A DNA stretch of 64,000 nt from RYN-230 sp963834515 (GTDB taxonomy: Bacteria; Actinomycetota; Actinomycetes; Streptosporangiales; Streptosporangiaceae). The notes under the pieces are model-generated. The model made no database searches, was not told where the DNA came from, and saw only the letters and a list, made by a program, of their open reading frames with translations. A program made the position numbers and the translations under genes. Positions 26,230-34,815 of the stretch are shown in pieces. The stretch spans positions 806,001 to 870,000 of the forward strand of contig CAWICB010000002.1 of assembly GCA_963834515.1 (NCBI GenBank), written 5' to 3'. How positions within the stretch are numbered: position 1 is the stretch's first letter; each line of letters opens with the position of its first letter.

Positions 26230-26631
26230 ATGAAGGTCGTTGTCTACAGCCATGACGCGGACACCCGGGCCCGGATGCGGCTCGCCATCGGCAGCCGCCC
26301 GGCGCCGGACGTGCCCGAGGCGGAGATCATCCCGGTGGCCACCGAGCCAGCCCTGTTCCGCCTGCTCGACGCCGGTGGCGCGGACGTCATGGTGCTGGAC
26401 GGCGAGGCGCAGCCGGCCGGCGGCATGGGTATCTGCCGCCAGGCCAAGGACGAGATTTACAACTGCCCGCCGGTGCTGCTGGTGGTCGGCCGGGCTGACG
26501 ACGGCTGGCTGGCCACCTGGTCCGGCGCGGACGCGGTGACCAGCCACCCGATCGAACCGGTCCCGTTTGCGGCCGCCCTGGCCGGGCTGATGCGGCAGCA
26601 GGCCAATGGCCAGCTGCCCGCCCAGGCCTGA
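26230..26631 (+). CDS. Response-regulator receiver-like protein
   Basis: 133 residues with a single receiver-type alpha/beta fold: N-terminal VVVYSHDADTR acidic cluster, candidate phospho-acceptor Asp in VMVLDGE and a hydrophobic strand VLLVVGRAD. The usual Lys-Pro near the C-terminus is replaced by His-Pro (SHPIEP), so it may be a degenerate receiver. No output domain. It sits between ctaE and trpD, a conserved location in actinobacteria, 68 bp from ctaE. Confidence 0.75.
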   Translation: MKVVVYSHDADTRARMRLAIGSRPAPDVPEAEIIPVATEPALFRLLDAGGADVMVLDGEAQPAGGMGICRQAKDEIYNCPPVLLVVGRADDGWLATWSGADAVTSHPIEPVPFAAALAGLMRQQANGQLPAQA

Positions 26632-26640
26632 GCGGCCCGG

Positions 26641-26668
26641 ATGGCCTGGTAGATATGGCCTGGTAGAT
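26641..26668 (+). repeat. 14-bp tandem duplication in the trpD leader
   Basis: ATGGCCTGGTAGAT occurs twice head to tail, directly before the AAGGA ribosome site of trpD. Each copy carries a TAGAT(A) -10-like sequence, so the duplication could double the promoter element. Confidence 0.6.
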
Positions 26669-26678
26669 AAGGACGGCG

Positions 26679-27742
26679 ATGCAACCGAGCATGTCGTGGC
26701 GTGGCCTGATCGGCGCGCTGATCCGCGGCGAGACGCTCAGCCCGGACCAGACGGCCTGGGCCATGAACGAGATCATGGAGGGGGCCGCCACCCCGGTCCA
26801 GGTGGCCGGGTTCGCGGTCGCGCTGCGGATGAAGGGCGAGACGGCGGGTGAGCTGGCCGGCCTGTCCGACGTCATGCTGAGCCGGGCCACCCCGATCAGC
26901 GTGCCGGGCCCGCTGGTCGACCTGGTCGGCACCGGCGGTGACGGCGCGCACACGGTGAACATCTCCACCATGGGCGCGATCGTGGCCGCGGCGGCCGGCG
27001 TCCGGGTAGTCAAGCACGGCAATCGCGCGGCCAGCTCGGCCTGCGGCGCGGCCGACGTCCTCGAGGCGCTGGGCGTGGCCATCACGCTGCCGCCAGCGGC
27101 CACCGCCCAGCTGGCCGAGGAGACCGGGATCGCGTTCCTGTTCGCGCCGCTGTACCACCCCTCGTTCCGGCATGCGTCGGCCGCGCGCAGCGAGCTGGGC
27201 GTGCCCACCGTGTTCAACGCCCTTGGCCCGGTGTCCAACCCGGCCCGGCCCGGTGCCCAGGCCGTAGGGGTGTCCGACCCGCGGATGGGCGAGGTCATGG
27301 CCGGGGTGCTGGCCGCGCGGGGCTGCTCGGCCCTGGTGTTCCACGGCGACGACGGCCTGGACGAGCTGACCCCGGTCGACCACGTCCACGGTGTGGGTGG
27401 TGCACGACGGCACGGTGGCCCGGACCGGGCTCGACCCGGCCGTGCTGGGCCTGCCCCGGGCCGAGCCGGGCAGCCTGCGCGGCGGCGACAAGGAGCACAA
27501 CGCGGCGGTGGCCCGCGCGGTACTGGGCGGTGCAGCCGGGCCCGGTGCGCGACACCGTGCTGCTTAACGCCGCGGCCGCACTGGCCGCCGCGGCCGGGGT
27601 GCCCGGGCCCGAGGGGCTGGACAAGGCTCTCGCCGAGGGGTACGCCCGCGCAGCCGCTGCGGTGGATTCAGGGGCGGCCCGGGATCTGCTGGGCCGCTGG
27701 GTGACGGTGAGCCAGCGGCTGGCGGCTCAGTCCGCCTCGTAA
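26679..27742 (+). pseudogene. trpD: Anthranilate phosphoribosyltransferase, two frameshifts as read
   Basis: ATG 26679 follows AAGGACGGCG. Frame 1 gives an intact N-terminal TrpD with phosphoribosyl-pyrophosphate motif GTGGDGAHTVNIST, KHGNRAASSACGAADVLEALG and HPSFRHASAARSELGVPTVFN. After DGLDELT (about 27370-27381) the protein continues one base over with TTSTVWVVHDGTVARTGLD, and after AVLGGAAGP (about 27538-27550) one base over again with VRDTVLLNAAAALAAA to the stop at 27742. Removing two extra bases restores a 353-residue protein, the usual length. TrpD makes phosphoribosyl-anthranilate in tryptophan synthesis. The gene is either inactivated or, more likely, misread. It overlaps the convergent RAM gene by 16 nt. 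Confidence 0.88.
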
Positions 27743-28011
27743 CCCAGCGAGAACGCGGCGTCCAGGTCGTGCCGCGAGTAGGTGCGGAACGCGATGTGCG
27801 TCTCGGTGTGCGTCACCCCGGCCACCCGGTTCAGCCGGCCCGGGATCACGTCGGCCAGCTCCTCATGGGCCCGGACCCGGACCAGCGCCACCAGGTCGAA
27901 CTCGCCGGTCACCGAGTACACCTCGGAGACCTCCGGAATCTGCGCGATGACCTCGGCCGTTTCCGGGATGCGGGCCACGTCGGCCTTCACCAGCACGATC
28001 GCGGTGATCAC
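27727..28011 (-). CDS. Stand-alone Lrp/AsnC ligand-binding (RAM) domain protein
   Basis: 94 residues, GTG 28011 overlapping the exonuclease stop (GTGA). It consists only of the RAM/AsnC effector domain: VITAIVLVKADVARIPETAE, VYSVTGEFDLVALVRV and GVTHTETHIAFR. There is no helix-turn-helix. Such stand-alone domains bind amino acids and can form decamers. It is coupled to a DnaQ-like exonuclease and convergent with trpD, an arrangement common in actinobacteria. Confidence 0.88.
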   Translation of the reverse strand: MITAIVLVKADVARIPETAEVIAQIPEVSEVYSVTGEFDLVALVRVRAHEELADVIPGRLNRVAGVTHTETHIAFRTYSRHDLDAAFSLGYEAD

Positions 28012-28761
28012 CTGATGCCTCCTCGCGCGCCACTCTCGCAGCCGTCCGGGGACTGGGACCGCGAGACCTCTGCCCGCAGAGCGTACTCCTGCTCGGCCAG
28101 CAGCCCGGCTAGGGTGCGCACGCCGCGCGTCGTGAACACGGCCAGCAGGCCGTCCAGCACCGTGGCCGTGGCCCGGGCGTCGGCCAGCGCCCGGTGCTGC
28201 GGGCCGGGCGCCGCGCCGAAGTAGCCCGCCAGCGTGCTCAGCTTGCAGTTCGGCACGTCGTCCGCGGCCAGTGCTCCCTCGGCCAGCAGGCGGCGGGCCA
28301 GCGGCACGGTGTCCAGCACCGGCCCGGCCGGCCTGGGCAGCCCGCCGCCCACGCAGGCCGCGGCCAGGAAGCCGATGTCGAACGGCGCGTTGTGCGCGGT
28401 GAGCACCGCGCCCCGCGCGAAGTCCAGGAAGCTGGCCATCGCCGCGGCCGACCGGCGGCGCCGCGGCCACCATCGCGTCGCTGATCCCGGTCAGCGCCAC
28501 GATGTCGGGCGGGATCTCCAGGCCCGGGTTGACCAGGGTGCTGAACTCGGCGCGGATCTGGCCGCCGGTCATCCGGACCGCGCCGATCTCGGTGATGCCG
28601 GCCTCCGCCGGTGACCAGCCGGTGGTCTCCACGTCGACGATCACGAAGTCGGTCACTTCGAAGGCGCGCCGGGCGGCCCGGGACTGGCGAAGCCGCGCCC
28701 GGACCGCTGCCATCCAGTCCCAGAGGATCACGACGTTCACGGTAGGCCCAGCTGCCGACAT
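28008..28761 (-). pseudogene. DnaQ-like 3'-5' exonuclease, one frameshift as read
   Basis: Frame from ATG 28761 gives the N-terminal part with Exo I motif FVIVDVETTGW and LTGISDAMVAAAPPVG. At about 28440-28455 the frame shifts by one extra base, and the rest continues MASFLDFARGAVLTAHNAPFD (Exo II: HNAPFDIGFL) and Exo III HRALADARAT, ending GGIR. Removing one base yields a 250-residue DEDDh exonuclease like the epsilon-family proteins of actinobacteria. All catalytic residues are preserved across the break. Coupled to the RAM-domain gene. Confidence 0.82.
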
Positions 28762-28798
28762 TCCGGCCGGGGCACGCCGGCGCTCGGCGGCCAGCCGG

Positions 28799-29620
28799 TC
28801 AGCTCAGCCGGGTCCGGAAGCACTCGGTCCGGTACGGGCAGGGCCAGCTCGCGGTGGCCGGCCAGCGCCGGGTGGGTGTCCGCGAGCCGGGCCACCCCGG
28901 CCAGCACCTGCGGCCCGCTGGGCGGCCGGCATGGTGATGACGTAGCTGCGCGAGGCGGCCATGTCGATCAGCTGGTCCCGGGTCAGCCGGTGTACCCACT
29001 CGACGGTGCGCCGCTCGAGCGGGCCGAACGGCGGGCTGATGACGCGCCGGATGCTGGTCATGTCCTGGCGGCTGGCCTGGTCCGCGTCGCCGGGATCGTG
29101 CCAGGATCCGGCCGAGCTCGGCCACCCAGTCCACCCGCTCATCGCGGACGTTCCACAGCAGGCCGAGCTGGCCGCCGGGGACCAGCACCCGGGCCACCTC
29201 AGGGACCGCGCGGGCCGGGTCCACCCAGTGCCAGGCCTGGGCCACCAGCACGGCGTCCACGCTGCCGTCGGGCAGCGGGATGTCCTCGGCCGTGCCGGCG
29301 TGCACCGCGGACCCCGGGCACCGTCCGGGCCAGTTCCTCGCGCATGCCGGCGCAGCGGCTCGACGGCCACCACGTCCAGGCCGCGGCCGCAGCAGCTCAC
29401 GGGTCAGCTTGCCGGTGCCGGCGCCGAGGTCGAGGACCCGGGCCGCCCCCGGCGGCAGCAGCCAGTCGATGGCCTCGGCCGGGTAGGGCGGACGGCCCCG
29501 CTCGTAGGCGGCCGCCGCGGCCCCGAACGAGGTGGCCTGCTCCCGCCGCCGCTCGTCGTCCGTGGGCTGGTCAGCGCCGTCGCTGGGCTGGACAGCGCGG
29601 CGGGCGCGTTCGGCTGGCAT
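28799..29620 (-). pseudogene. Class I SAM methyltransferase, six frameshifts as read
   Basis: Joining frames gives a coherent 271-residue methyltransferase: FGAAAAAYERGRPPYP, VLDLGAGTGKLTRELL, LDVVAVEPL, MREELARTVPG, HAGTAEDIPLPDGSVDAVLV, WHWVDPARAVPEVARVL, DPGDADQASRQDMTSIRRV and terminal YRTECFRTRLS. Extra single bases are needed out near 29383, 29348, 29313, 29101, 28916 and 28837. The total length (822 nt) minus six is divisible by three and ends in the original frame. The intact SAM motif and codon bias on both sides of every break argue against an old pseudogene. Family: Methyltransf_11 type; substrate unknown. Confidence 0.78.
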
Positions 29621-29791
29621 GCCGGAATCATCCCAGGCTCGCCCGGGCGGGCCGCCGCCAGGGGCCGGCCGCGGCGGGTGCGTGGAGTGTCAGTACCCCC
29701 GCTTAGCGTGTCTGCCGGGTACCCCAGGCGGGGTGCCGCGCGACGACCGGGCCCGGCTCAGACCAGGCCCGGGAGCTCCTCAGGAGGAGAG

Positions 29792-29980
29792 ATGCTGATC
29801 GACTGTGACCGGTGCGAGATGCGCGACATCGCCTGCCCGGACTGCGTTGTCACCGCGCTGCTCGGCCACGCCGAGCCGCAGCCCGACCTGGACGCGGCGG
29901 AGCAGCGGGCGCTCCGCGTGCTGGCCGACGCCCGGCTGGTCGCGCCGCTGCGGCTGGTCCCGGTGGCCCGGGCGTCCTGA
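29792..29980 (+). CDS. Small CxxC...CxxC zinc-ribbon-like protein (62 aa)
   Basis: ATG 29792 follows AGGAGGAGAG. The first 20 residues hold two cysteine pairs (CDRC and CPDC, with an extra Cys) typical of a metal-binding knuckle; the rest is a short helix rich in Ala and Leu. Small proteins of this type occur upstream of NlpC/P60 genes in actinobacteria. Function unknown. Confidence 0.78.
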   Translation: MLIDCDRCEMRDIACPDCVVTALLGHAEPQPDLDAAEQRALRVLADARLVAPLRLVPVARAS

Positions 29981-30116
29981 CCACGGCCCGGCCCGGTGGC
30001 CGGGTCGCGGCCCGGATATGCGGAAACAGAAGCACCTATTGCGGACAGCCAGATCACCGGAGTTCGCGAAGCGGTGGAATTCACCGTCCCGGCTTCGCTA
30101 ATGTCAGCCCCGGCCG

Positions 30117-30338
30117 GTTCGCTCCCCAGCCACCGCCACGGTGGCGGCGTCCGGTCACCGCCGAGTCTCTGCGCTGGCCAGGCTGGCCAGCCGGAGAGCC
30201 GGGGACCCACCGGAGAACTCGCCGGGCAGCCGCCCGTGCCACGGGTCCTTCAGGGGTGAATCGGCCGGGCTGCACCCCAGCCAGGCCGTAGGGCATCTTC
30301 CACAGCCCGAACCCGTCAGCTCACCCGGTAGGCGGGGT
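30117..30338 (+). promoter_or_regulatory. Cyclic di-AMP riboswitch (ydaO-yuaA type)
   Basis: The leader before the NlpC/P60 gene carries the ydaO core in order: CGCCGAGTC (about 30166), GGGGACCCACCGG (about 30202), AGGGGTGAATC (about 30251), GTAGGGCATCTTCC (about 30288) and AGCCCGAACCCGTCAGCTC followed by CCGGTAGGCGG (30305-30336). These match the conserved blocks of ydaO riboswitches in front of actinobacterial rpf/nlpC cell-wall hydrolases. Binding of c-di-AMP is known to turn such genes off. Exact ends are estimates. Confidence 0.85.
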
Positions 30339-30362
30339 GGAAGAAGGAGCGTGATCACGCAC

Positions 30363-31445
30363 GTGAGTACGCGTCCAGATGGTGAACGCGGCGGCAGGCG
30401 GGATAGACGCGAACGGATGGTGCGTGTCGCGCACGGCAGGACGCTGCGCCGCGGGGTGGCCGCCGGGCTGAGCCTGGCCGCCGCCGGGGCCCTGGCCACC
30501 ATGGCCACCATGGCCAGCACGGCCGGGGCGGCACCACAGCCGACCGTCCACCAGGTCCAGCAGATGGTCAACAAGCTCACCGCCGAAGAGAACGTGGCCG
30601 TGCAGATGTACGACCAGTCGGCCGAGCAGCTGACCAGCGCCAGGCAGCGGCTCGCCCTGGTCGACCGGGAAGTCAGGACTGACCAGGCCCGGTTTACGTC
30701 GATGCGCACCCAGGTCGCGGCGATCGCGACCACGGCCTACGAGAACGGCACCATGAGCTCGATGGGCGCCCTGCTGACGTCCAGCAACCCGCAGGCCGTG
30801 ATGGACCAGGCCTCGGTGCTGCTCCAGCTGTCCAGCGACCGGTCCGCCGAGATCAAGCAGTTCATCACGGCCGCCAGCCAGCTGGCCAGCGCGCAGCAGA
30901 CCGCGCGCCGGACCGAGCAGGGCATCGCCAGCCTGGAGTCGCAGCGGCTGGCCCGCAAGCAGTCCATCGGCAAGACGCTGGACAAGCAGAAGGCCATTCT
31001 GGCCACGCTGACCGCCGCGCAGCAGCAGCAGGTGACCAGCTCGTCGCTGGGCGGCAGCGGGACCACCACCGCGGTGAACCACGTCCCGGTGAGCGGCGCG
31101 GCCGGCGCGGCGGTCGCCTACGCGTACTCCAAGCTCGGTGACCCCTACGTGTACGGCGCCACCGGGCCGGATACGTTCGACTGCTCCGGGCTGGTCCAGG
31201 CCGCCTGGGCCGCGGCCGGGGTGTCCATCCCGCGCACCACCTACGAGCAGGTGGCGGCGCTGCCCGCGGTCTCCACGTCCGACCTGCAGCCCGGCGACCT
31301 GCTGTTCTTCGCCGGGGACAGTCACGTTGGGATGTACGTCGGCGGCGGGTACCTGATCGACGCGCCGCAGACCGGCGAGGACGTGGAGAAGGTGCCGCTG
31401 GCCGGCTGGTACAGCGCCAACCTGGACAGTGCCGCGCGGCCCTGA
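30363..31445 (+). CDS. Secreted NlpC/P60 peptidoglycan hydrolase with coiled coil
   Basis: About 360 residues from GTG 30363. GTG 30351 is too close to the AAGGAGC site, and ATG 30417 is the alternative, leaving only the signal peptide. Order: basic n-region, signal helix (GVAAGLSLAAAGALATMATM), long coiled coil (about residues 65-220), then an NlpC/P60 domain with catalytic Cys274 (DCSGLV) and His in DSHVGMY. It cleaves D-Glu-mDAP type bonds like RipA/CwlO-family enzymes. Control by the upstream c-di-AMP riboswitch is inferred from position. Confidence 0.92.
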   Translation: MSTRPDGERGGRRDRRERMVRVAHGRTLRRGVAAGLSLAAAGALATMATMASTAGAAPQPTVHQVQQMVNKLTAEENVAVQMYDQSAEQLTSARQRLALVDREVRTDQARFTSMRTQVAAIATTAYENGTMSSMGALLTSSNPQAVMDQASVLLQLSSDRSAEIKQFITAASQLASAQQTARRTEQGIASLESQRLARKQSIGKTLDKQKAILATLTAAQQQQVTSSSLGGSGTTTAVNHVPVSGAAGAAVAYAYSKLGDPYVYGATGPDTFDCSGLVQAAWAAAGVSIPRTTYEQVAALPAVSTSDLQPGDLLFFAGDSHVGMYVGGGYLIDAPQTGEDVEKVPLAGWYSANLDSAARP

Positions 31446-31465
31446 CCAGCGCAGCTGATTCATCC

Positions 31466-31496
31466 GGTGCCCCCGGGACTCGGTCCTGGGGGCACC
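31466..31496 (+). terminator. Rho-independent-like hairpin after the NlpC/P60 gene
   Basis: GGTGCCCCC-G-GGAC and GTCC-T-GGGGGCACC form a 13-bp stem with one mismatch around a TCG loop, 20 bp after the stop codon. There is no U-tract. Confidence 0.75.
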
Positions 31497-31653
31497 GTGC
31501 TGCCGCGGCCCGTGCTGCTGCGGCCGGTGCCGTCCCCGGCCCGGGCCGGCCCAGGGGTGCGTGACCGGGCCAACCGGTAGTGCCGGAATCTGGGCACGGC
31601 CCGGCGGCGGCGGCCAGCACGGCCACGAGCAACCGGCGGCCTCGGCCGGCCGA

Positions 31654-31659
31654 TAAGAT
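31654..31659 (+). promoter_or_regulatory. Putative -10 element of the PimB-like gene
   Basis: TAAGAT ends 9 nt before ATG 31669, and no ribosome site lies between; consistent with a leaderless transcript. Confidence 0.5.
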
Positions 31660-31668
31660 CACTGCCTG

Positions 31669-32796
31669 ATGCCTAAGGTCCTGATCGTCACCAATGACTT
31701 CCCGCCCCGGGCGGGCGGTATCCAGTCGTTCATCCACGCGCTGGCTACCCGGCTGCCCGCGGGCGGCGTGGTGGTGTACGCACCGGCCTGGGAGGGGGCG
31801 GGCGAGTTCGACCGGCAGCAGCCGTTCCCGGTGCTGCGCCACCCCACTTCGCTGATGCTCCCGGTGCCCACGGTGCGCGCCCGGGCGGTCCGCACCCTGA
31901 CCGAGCACGGCTGTGACACCGTGCTGTTCGGCGCGGCCGCACCGCTCGGCCTGCTGGCGCCCGCGCTGCGCCAGGCCGGGGCGCGCCGGATCGTGGCCGT
32001 CACCCATGGTCACGAGGCGGGCTGGGCGGCGCTGCCGGGCGCGCGCCGCCTGCTCCGCCGGATCGGCGACTCGGTAGACGTGGTGACCTATCTCGGTGAG
32101 TACTTCCGGGTCCGGCTGGCCCGGGCGCTGTCCCCGGCGGCCGCGGCCCGGATGGCCCGGCTCGCCCCGGGCGTGGACACGGCCGCGTTCCGGCCTGGCG
32201 CGGGCGGGGCGGCCGTCCGGGAGCGGCTCGGCCTGGCTGGCCGGCCGGTGGTGGTCTGCGTGTCCCGGCTGGTGCCGCGCAAGGGCCAGGACACCCTGCT
32301 GCGCGCCTGGCCCGCGGTCCGCGCCGCGGGCGGCGATCCCGCGCTGCTGCTGGTCGGCACCGGCCCGGCGGACGGCGGGCTGCGCCGGCTGGCCAGCCAG
32401 CTCGGGGTGGCCGGCTCGGTGGTGTTCGCCGGCCAGGTGCCCGCGGCCCAGCTCCCGGCCTACTACGGCGCCGGGGACGTGTTCGCGATGCCGTGCCGGA
32501 CCCGGCGGCACGGGCTGGACGTGGAAGGGCTCGGCATCGTCTACCTGGAGGCATCCGCGACCGGGCTGCCGGTGATCGCGGGCGACTCCGGCGGCGCGCC
32601 GGACGCCGTGCTCGGCGGCGAGACCGGCTACGTGGTGCCCGGCCGCGACGTGGCCGCGGTGGCCAGCCGGATCAGCCAGCTGCTGGCCGACCCGGCGGGC
32701 GCGCGGGCCATGGGGGAGAAGGGCCTGGCCTGGGTGGACCGGGAGTGGCGCTGGAACCTGGTGGCCCAGCGGCTGGAGCGGATCCTGGCCGGCTGA
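31669..32796 (+). CDS. pimB: GT4-family glycosyltransferase, PimB-like mannosyltransferase
   Basis: 375 residues of GT-B fold. The N-terminal loop NDFPPRAGGIQSF, the donor-binding SRLVPRKGQDTLL and the C-terminal ExxGIVYLE-type motif (VEGLGIVYLEASATGLPVIA) are all typical of PimB (Rv2188c/PimB'), which adds the second mannose from GDP-mannose to phosphatidylinositol monomannoside. The neighbouring fadD15-like gene and trpD reproduce the mycobacterial order, which strengthens the call. Convergent with the ligase gene, 21 bp apart. Confidence 0.85.
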   Translation: MPKVLIVTNDFPPRAGGIQSFIHALATRLPAGGVVVYAPAWEGAGEFDRQQPFPVLRHPTSLMLPVPTVRARAVRTLTEHGCDTVLFGAAAPLGLLAPALRQAGARRIVAVTHGHEAGWAALPGARRLLRRIGDSVDVVTYLGEYFRVRLARALSPAAAARMARLAPGVDTAAFRPGAGGAAVRERLGLAGRPVVVCVSRLVPRKGQDTLLRAWPAVRAAGGDPALLLVGTGPADGGLRRLASQLGVAGSVVFAGQVPAAQLPAYYGAGDVFAMPCRTRRHGLDVEGLGIVYLEASATGLPVIAGDSGGAPDAVLGGETGYVVPGRDVAAVASRISQLLADPAGARAMGEKGLAWVDREWRWNLVAQRLERILAG

Positions 32797-32817
32797 GCCC
32801 CGGGCCCAGCCCCCGCG

Positions 32818-34662
32818 CTACTCGTATAGCGCGTCGATGTCCTTGGCGTAGTCCTTGGCCACCGCGCCCCGGCGGACCTTGAGCGACGGCGTGAGGTAGC
32901 CCGCCTGCTCGGTGAAATCGTCCGGGAGGATCCGGAACCGGCGGATCGACTCGGCCCGGGACACGGCCTTGTTGGCGTCGTCCACGGCCGCCTGGATGTC
33001 GGCCAGCAGCTCGGGCGCCTCGGTCAGTTCTGTCATGGACGCGCCGGCCAGCGCCGGGTGGCGGCCCCGCCACGCGTCGAGCGCCTCCTGGTCCAGGGTG
33101 ATGAGGCAGGCTACGTATGGCCGGCCGTCACCCACCACCATGCTCTGGCTGACCAGCGGATGCGCGCGCAGCCGGTCCTCCAGCACGGCCGGGGCCACGT
33201 TCTTGCCGCCCGCGGTGACGATGATGTCCTTCTTCCGCCCGGTGACCCGGAGGTAGCCGTCCCCGTCCAGCTCGCCCAGGTCGCCGGTGTGCAGCCAGCC
33301 GTCCGGGTCGATCATCTCTTTGGTGGCCGCCTCGTTGTGCCAGTAGCCGCTGAACACGTTGGGCCCGGCGGCCAGGATCTCGCCATCCTCGGCGATCCGC
33401 ACGGTGACCGATGGGATGGGCGGGCCGACTGTCCCGATCTTGTTGCGGCTGGGCCGGTTGACGCTGATCACCGGGCTGGTCTCGGTCAGCCCGTAGCCCT
33501 CCAGCACGGTGAGGCCAGCCCCGCGGAAAAAGTGCCCGAGCCGCTCACCCAGCGCCGCCCCGCCGGACACGGCGTAGCGCACCCGGCCGCCGGTGGCCGC
33601 CCGCAGCTTGGCGTATACCAGCCGGTCGTACAGGGCGTGCTCGGCGCGCAGCCGCAGCCGCAGCCGGCCGGGTGCGGGCTGGCCGGAGGTGTCCAGCGCC
33701 TTGCTCCAGCCCACCGCGGACTGCGCGGCGGCCCTGAAGATCCGGCTCTTCAGCCCGCTGGCCGAGGCCTGCAGCTCGGCGCCGTTGTAGACCTTCTCGA
33801 ACACCCGGGGTACCGCGAGGATGAACGTGGGCTGGAACGTGCCCAGGTCGGCGACCAGATTGGCGACGTCGGCGGTGTGCCCGAGCACGGTGCCTGACTC
33901 CAGGCAGCCGATCTGGATGATGCGGGCGAACGAATGAGCCAGCGGCAGGAACAGCAGCGCCGACCGGCCGGGCTCGGCGAAGATCTGCGGCAGCGCGCCG
34001 ATCGCGTTCCGCACGTTGGCCAGCAGGTTGACGTGGCTGAGCTGGCACCCCTTGGGCCGGCCGGTGGTTCCCGAGGTGTAGATGATGGTGGCCAGGTCGG
34101 CGGCCGACCGGGCGGCCCGCCGCCCGGCCAGCTGGGCATCGCTGACCTGGCTGCCCTCGGCGGCCAGCTCGTCCAGCTGGGTGGCCGCGTCCGCCGCGTC
34201 CGGGCCCTCGATCAGCCAGACCCGCTGCACGGCGGGCAGCCGGCTGAGCACCTCGGTGCTGGCCTGCAGGTGCGCCGGGGTCTCCACGATCAGCGCCCGG
34301 GCGCCTGAATCGCCCAGGATCCATTCCACCTGCTCGGCCGAGGAGGTCTCGTAGATCGGCACCGTGACCGCGCCGGCCGACCAGATCGCGTAGTCGGCCA
34401 CCGTCCACTCGTACCGGGTCCGGGACAGCAGGGCGACCCGGTCGCCGACGCCGATCCCGGCCGCGATGAGACCCTTGGCCAGCGCGGCCACGTCGGCCCG
34501 GAACTGGGCCGTGCTGACGTCCCGCCACCCGCCGCTGGCAGCCGCGTCCTTGCGGCGGATGGCCACCGCCTGCGGTTCGCGCTCCGCGCGCTCGAACACC
34601 ACATCCGCGAGGTTCGCGGTCGGGGCGATCTCCGCTACCGCGGGGACGCTGTACTCACGCAT
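32818..34662 (-). CDS. Long-chain fatty-acid-CoA ligase (FadD15-like)
   Basis: 614 residues. AMP-binding motif YTSGTTGRPKG, the EGYGLTETSPV segment and GWLHTGDLGELD...GRKKDII establish the ANL superfamily; the Lys-containing C-terminal part (SLKVRRGAV) suits acyl adenylation. It activates long-chain fatty acids for membrane lipid synthesis. In Mycobacterium the corresponding gene is fadD15 (Rv2187), next to pimB. Its promoter region holds paired inverted repeats. Confidence 0.93.
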   Translation of the reverse strand: MREYSVPAVAEIAPTANLADVVFERAEREPQAVAIRRKDAAASGGWRDVSTAQFRADVAALAKGLIAAGIGVGDRVALLSRTRYEWTVADYAIWSAGAVTVPIYETSSAEQVEWILGDSGARALIVETPAHLQASTEVLSRLPAVQRVWLIEGPDAADAATQLDELAAEGSQVSDAQLAGRRAARSAADLATIIYTSGTTGRPKGCQLSHVNLLANVRNAIGALPQIFAEPGRSALLFLPLAHSFARIIQIGCLESGTVLGHTADVANLVADLGTFQPTFILAVPRVFEKVYNGAELQASASGLKSRIFRAAAQSAVGWSKALDTSGQPAPGRLRLRLRAEHALYDRLVYAKLRAATGGRVRYAVSGGAALGERLGHFFRGAGLTVLEGYGLTETSPVISVNRPSRNKIGTVGPPIPSVTVRIAEDGEILAAGPNVFSGYWHNEAATKEMIDPDGWLHTGDLGELDGDGYLRVTGRKKDIIVTAGGKNVAPAVLEDRLRAHPLVSQSMVVGDGRPYVACLITLDQEALDAWRGRHPALAGASMTELTEAPELLADIQAAVDDANKAVSRAESIRRFRILPDDFTEQAGYLTPSLKVRRGAVAKDYAKDIDALYE

Positions 34663-34727
34663 GCCAGCTCCTGCCGGTCAGGTTCAACGGCGAACGACAT
34701 GGACCGTACCTCGGTACTGGGCCAGTA

Positions 34728-34743
34728 GCTACCAGCAGGTAGC
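34728..34743. promoter_or_regulatory. Palindrome upstream of the FadD gene, possible operator
   Basis: GCTACC-AGCA-GGTAGC, flanked at 34706-34716 by a second small palindrome GTACCTCGGTAC. Both are in the 153-bp gap between the divergent FadD and phosphoesterase starts. A lipid-responsive repressor site is possible, but no consensus can be assigned. Confidence 0.35.
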
Positions 34744-34815
34744 CACTTCAGCCTACCCACGGTGCCCGCCACCCAGGGCCGGGCTGCGCCCGGGCCGGGC
34801 TTGTACGGTTTGCTC

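Noticed and set aside
26387..27298. Long open frame antisense to trpD
   Set aside because: Typical high-GC shadow of trpD; residue content is Ser/Ala/Arg-rich without motifs.
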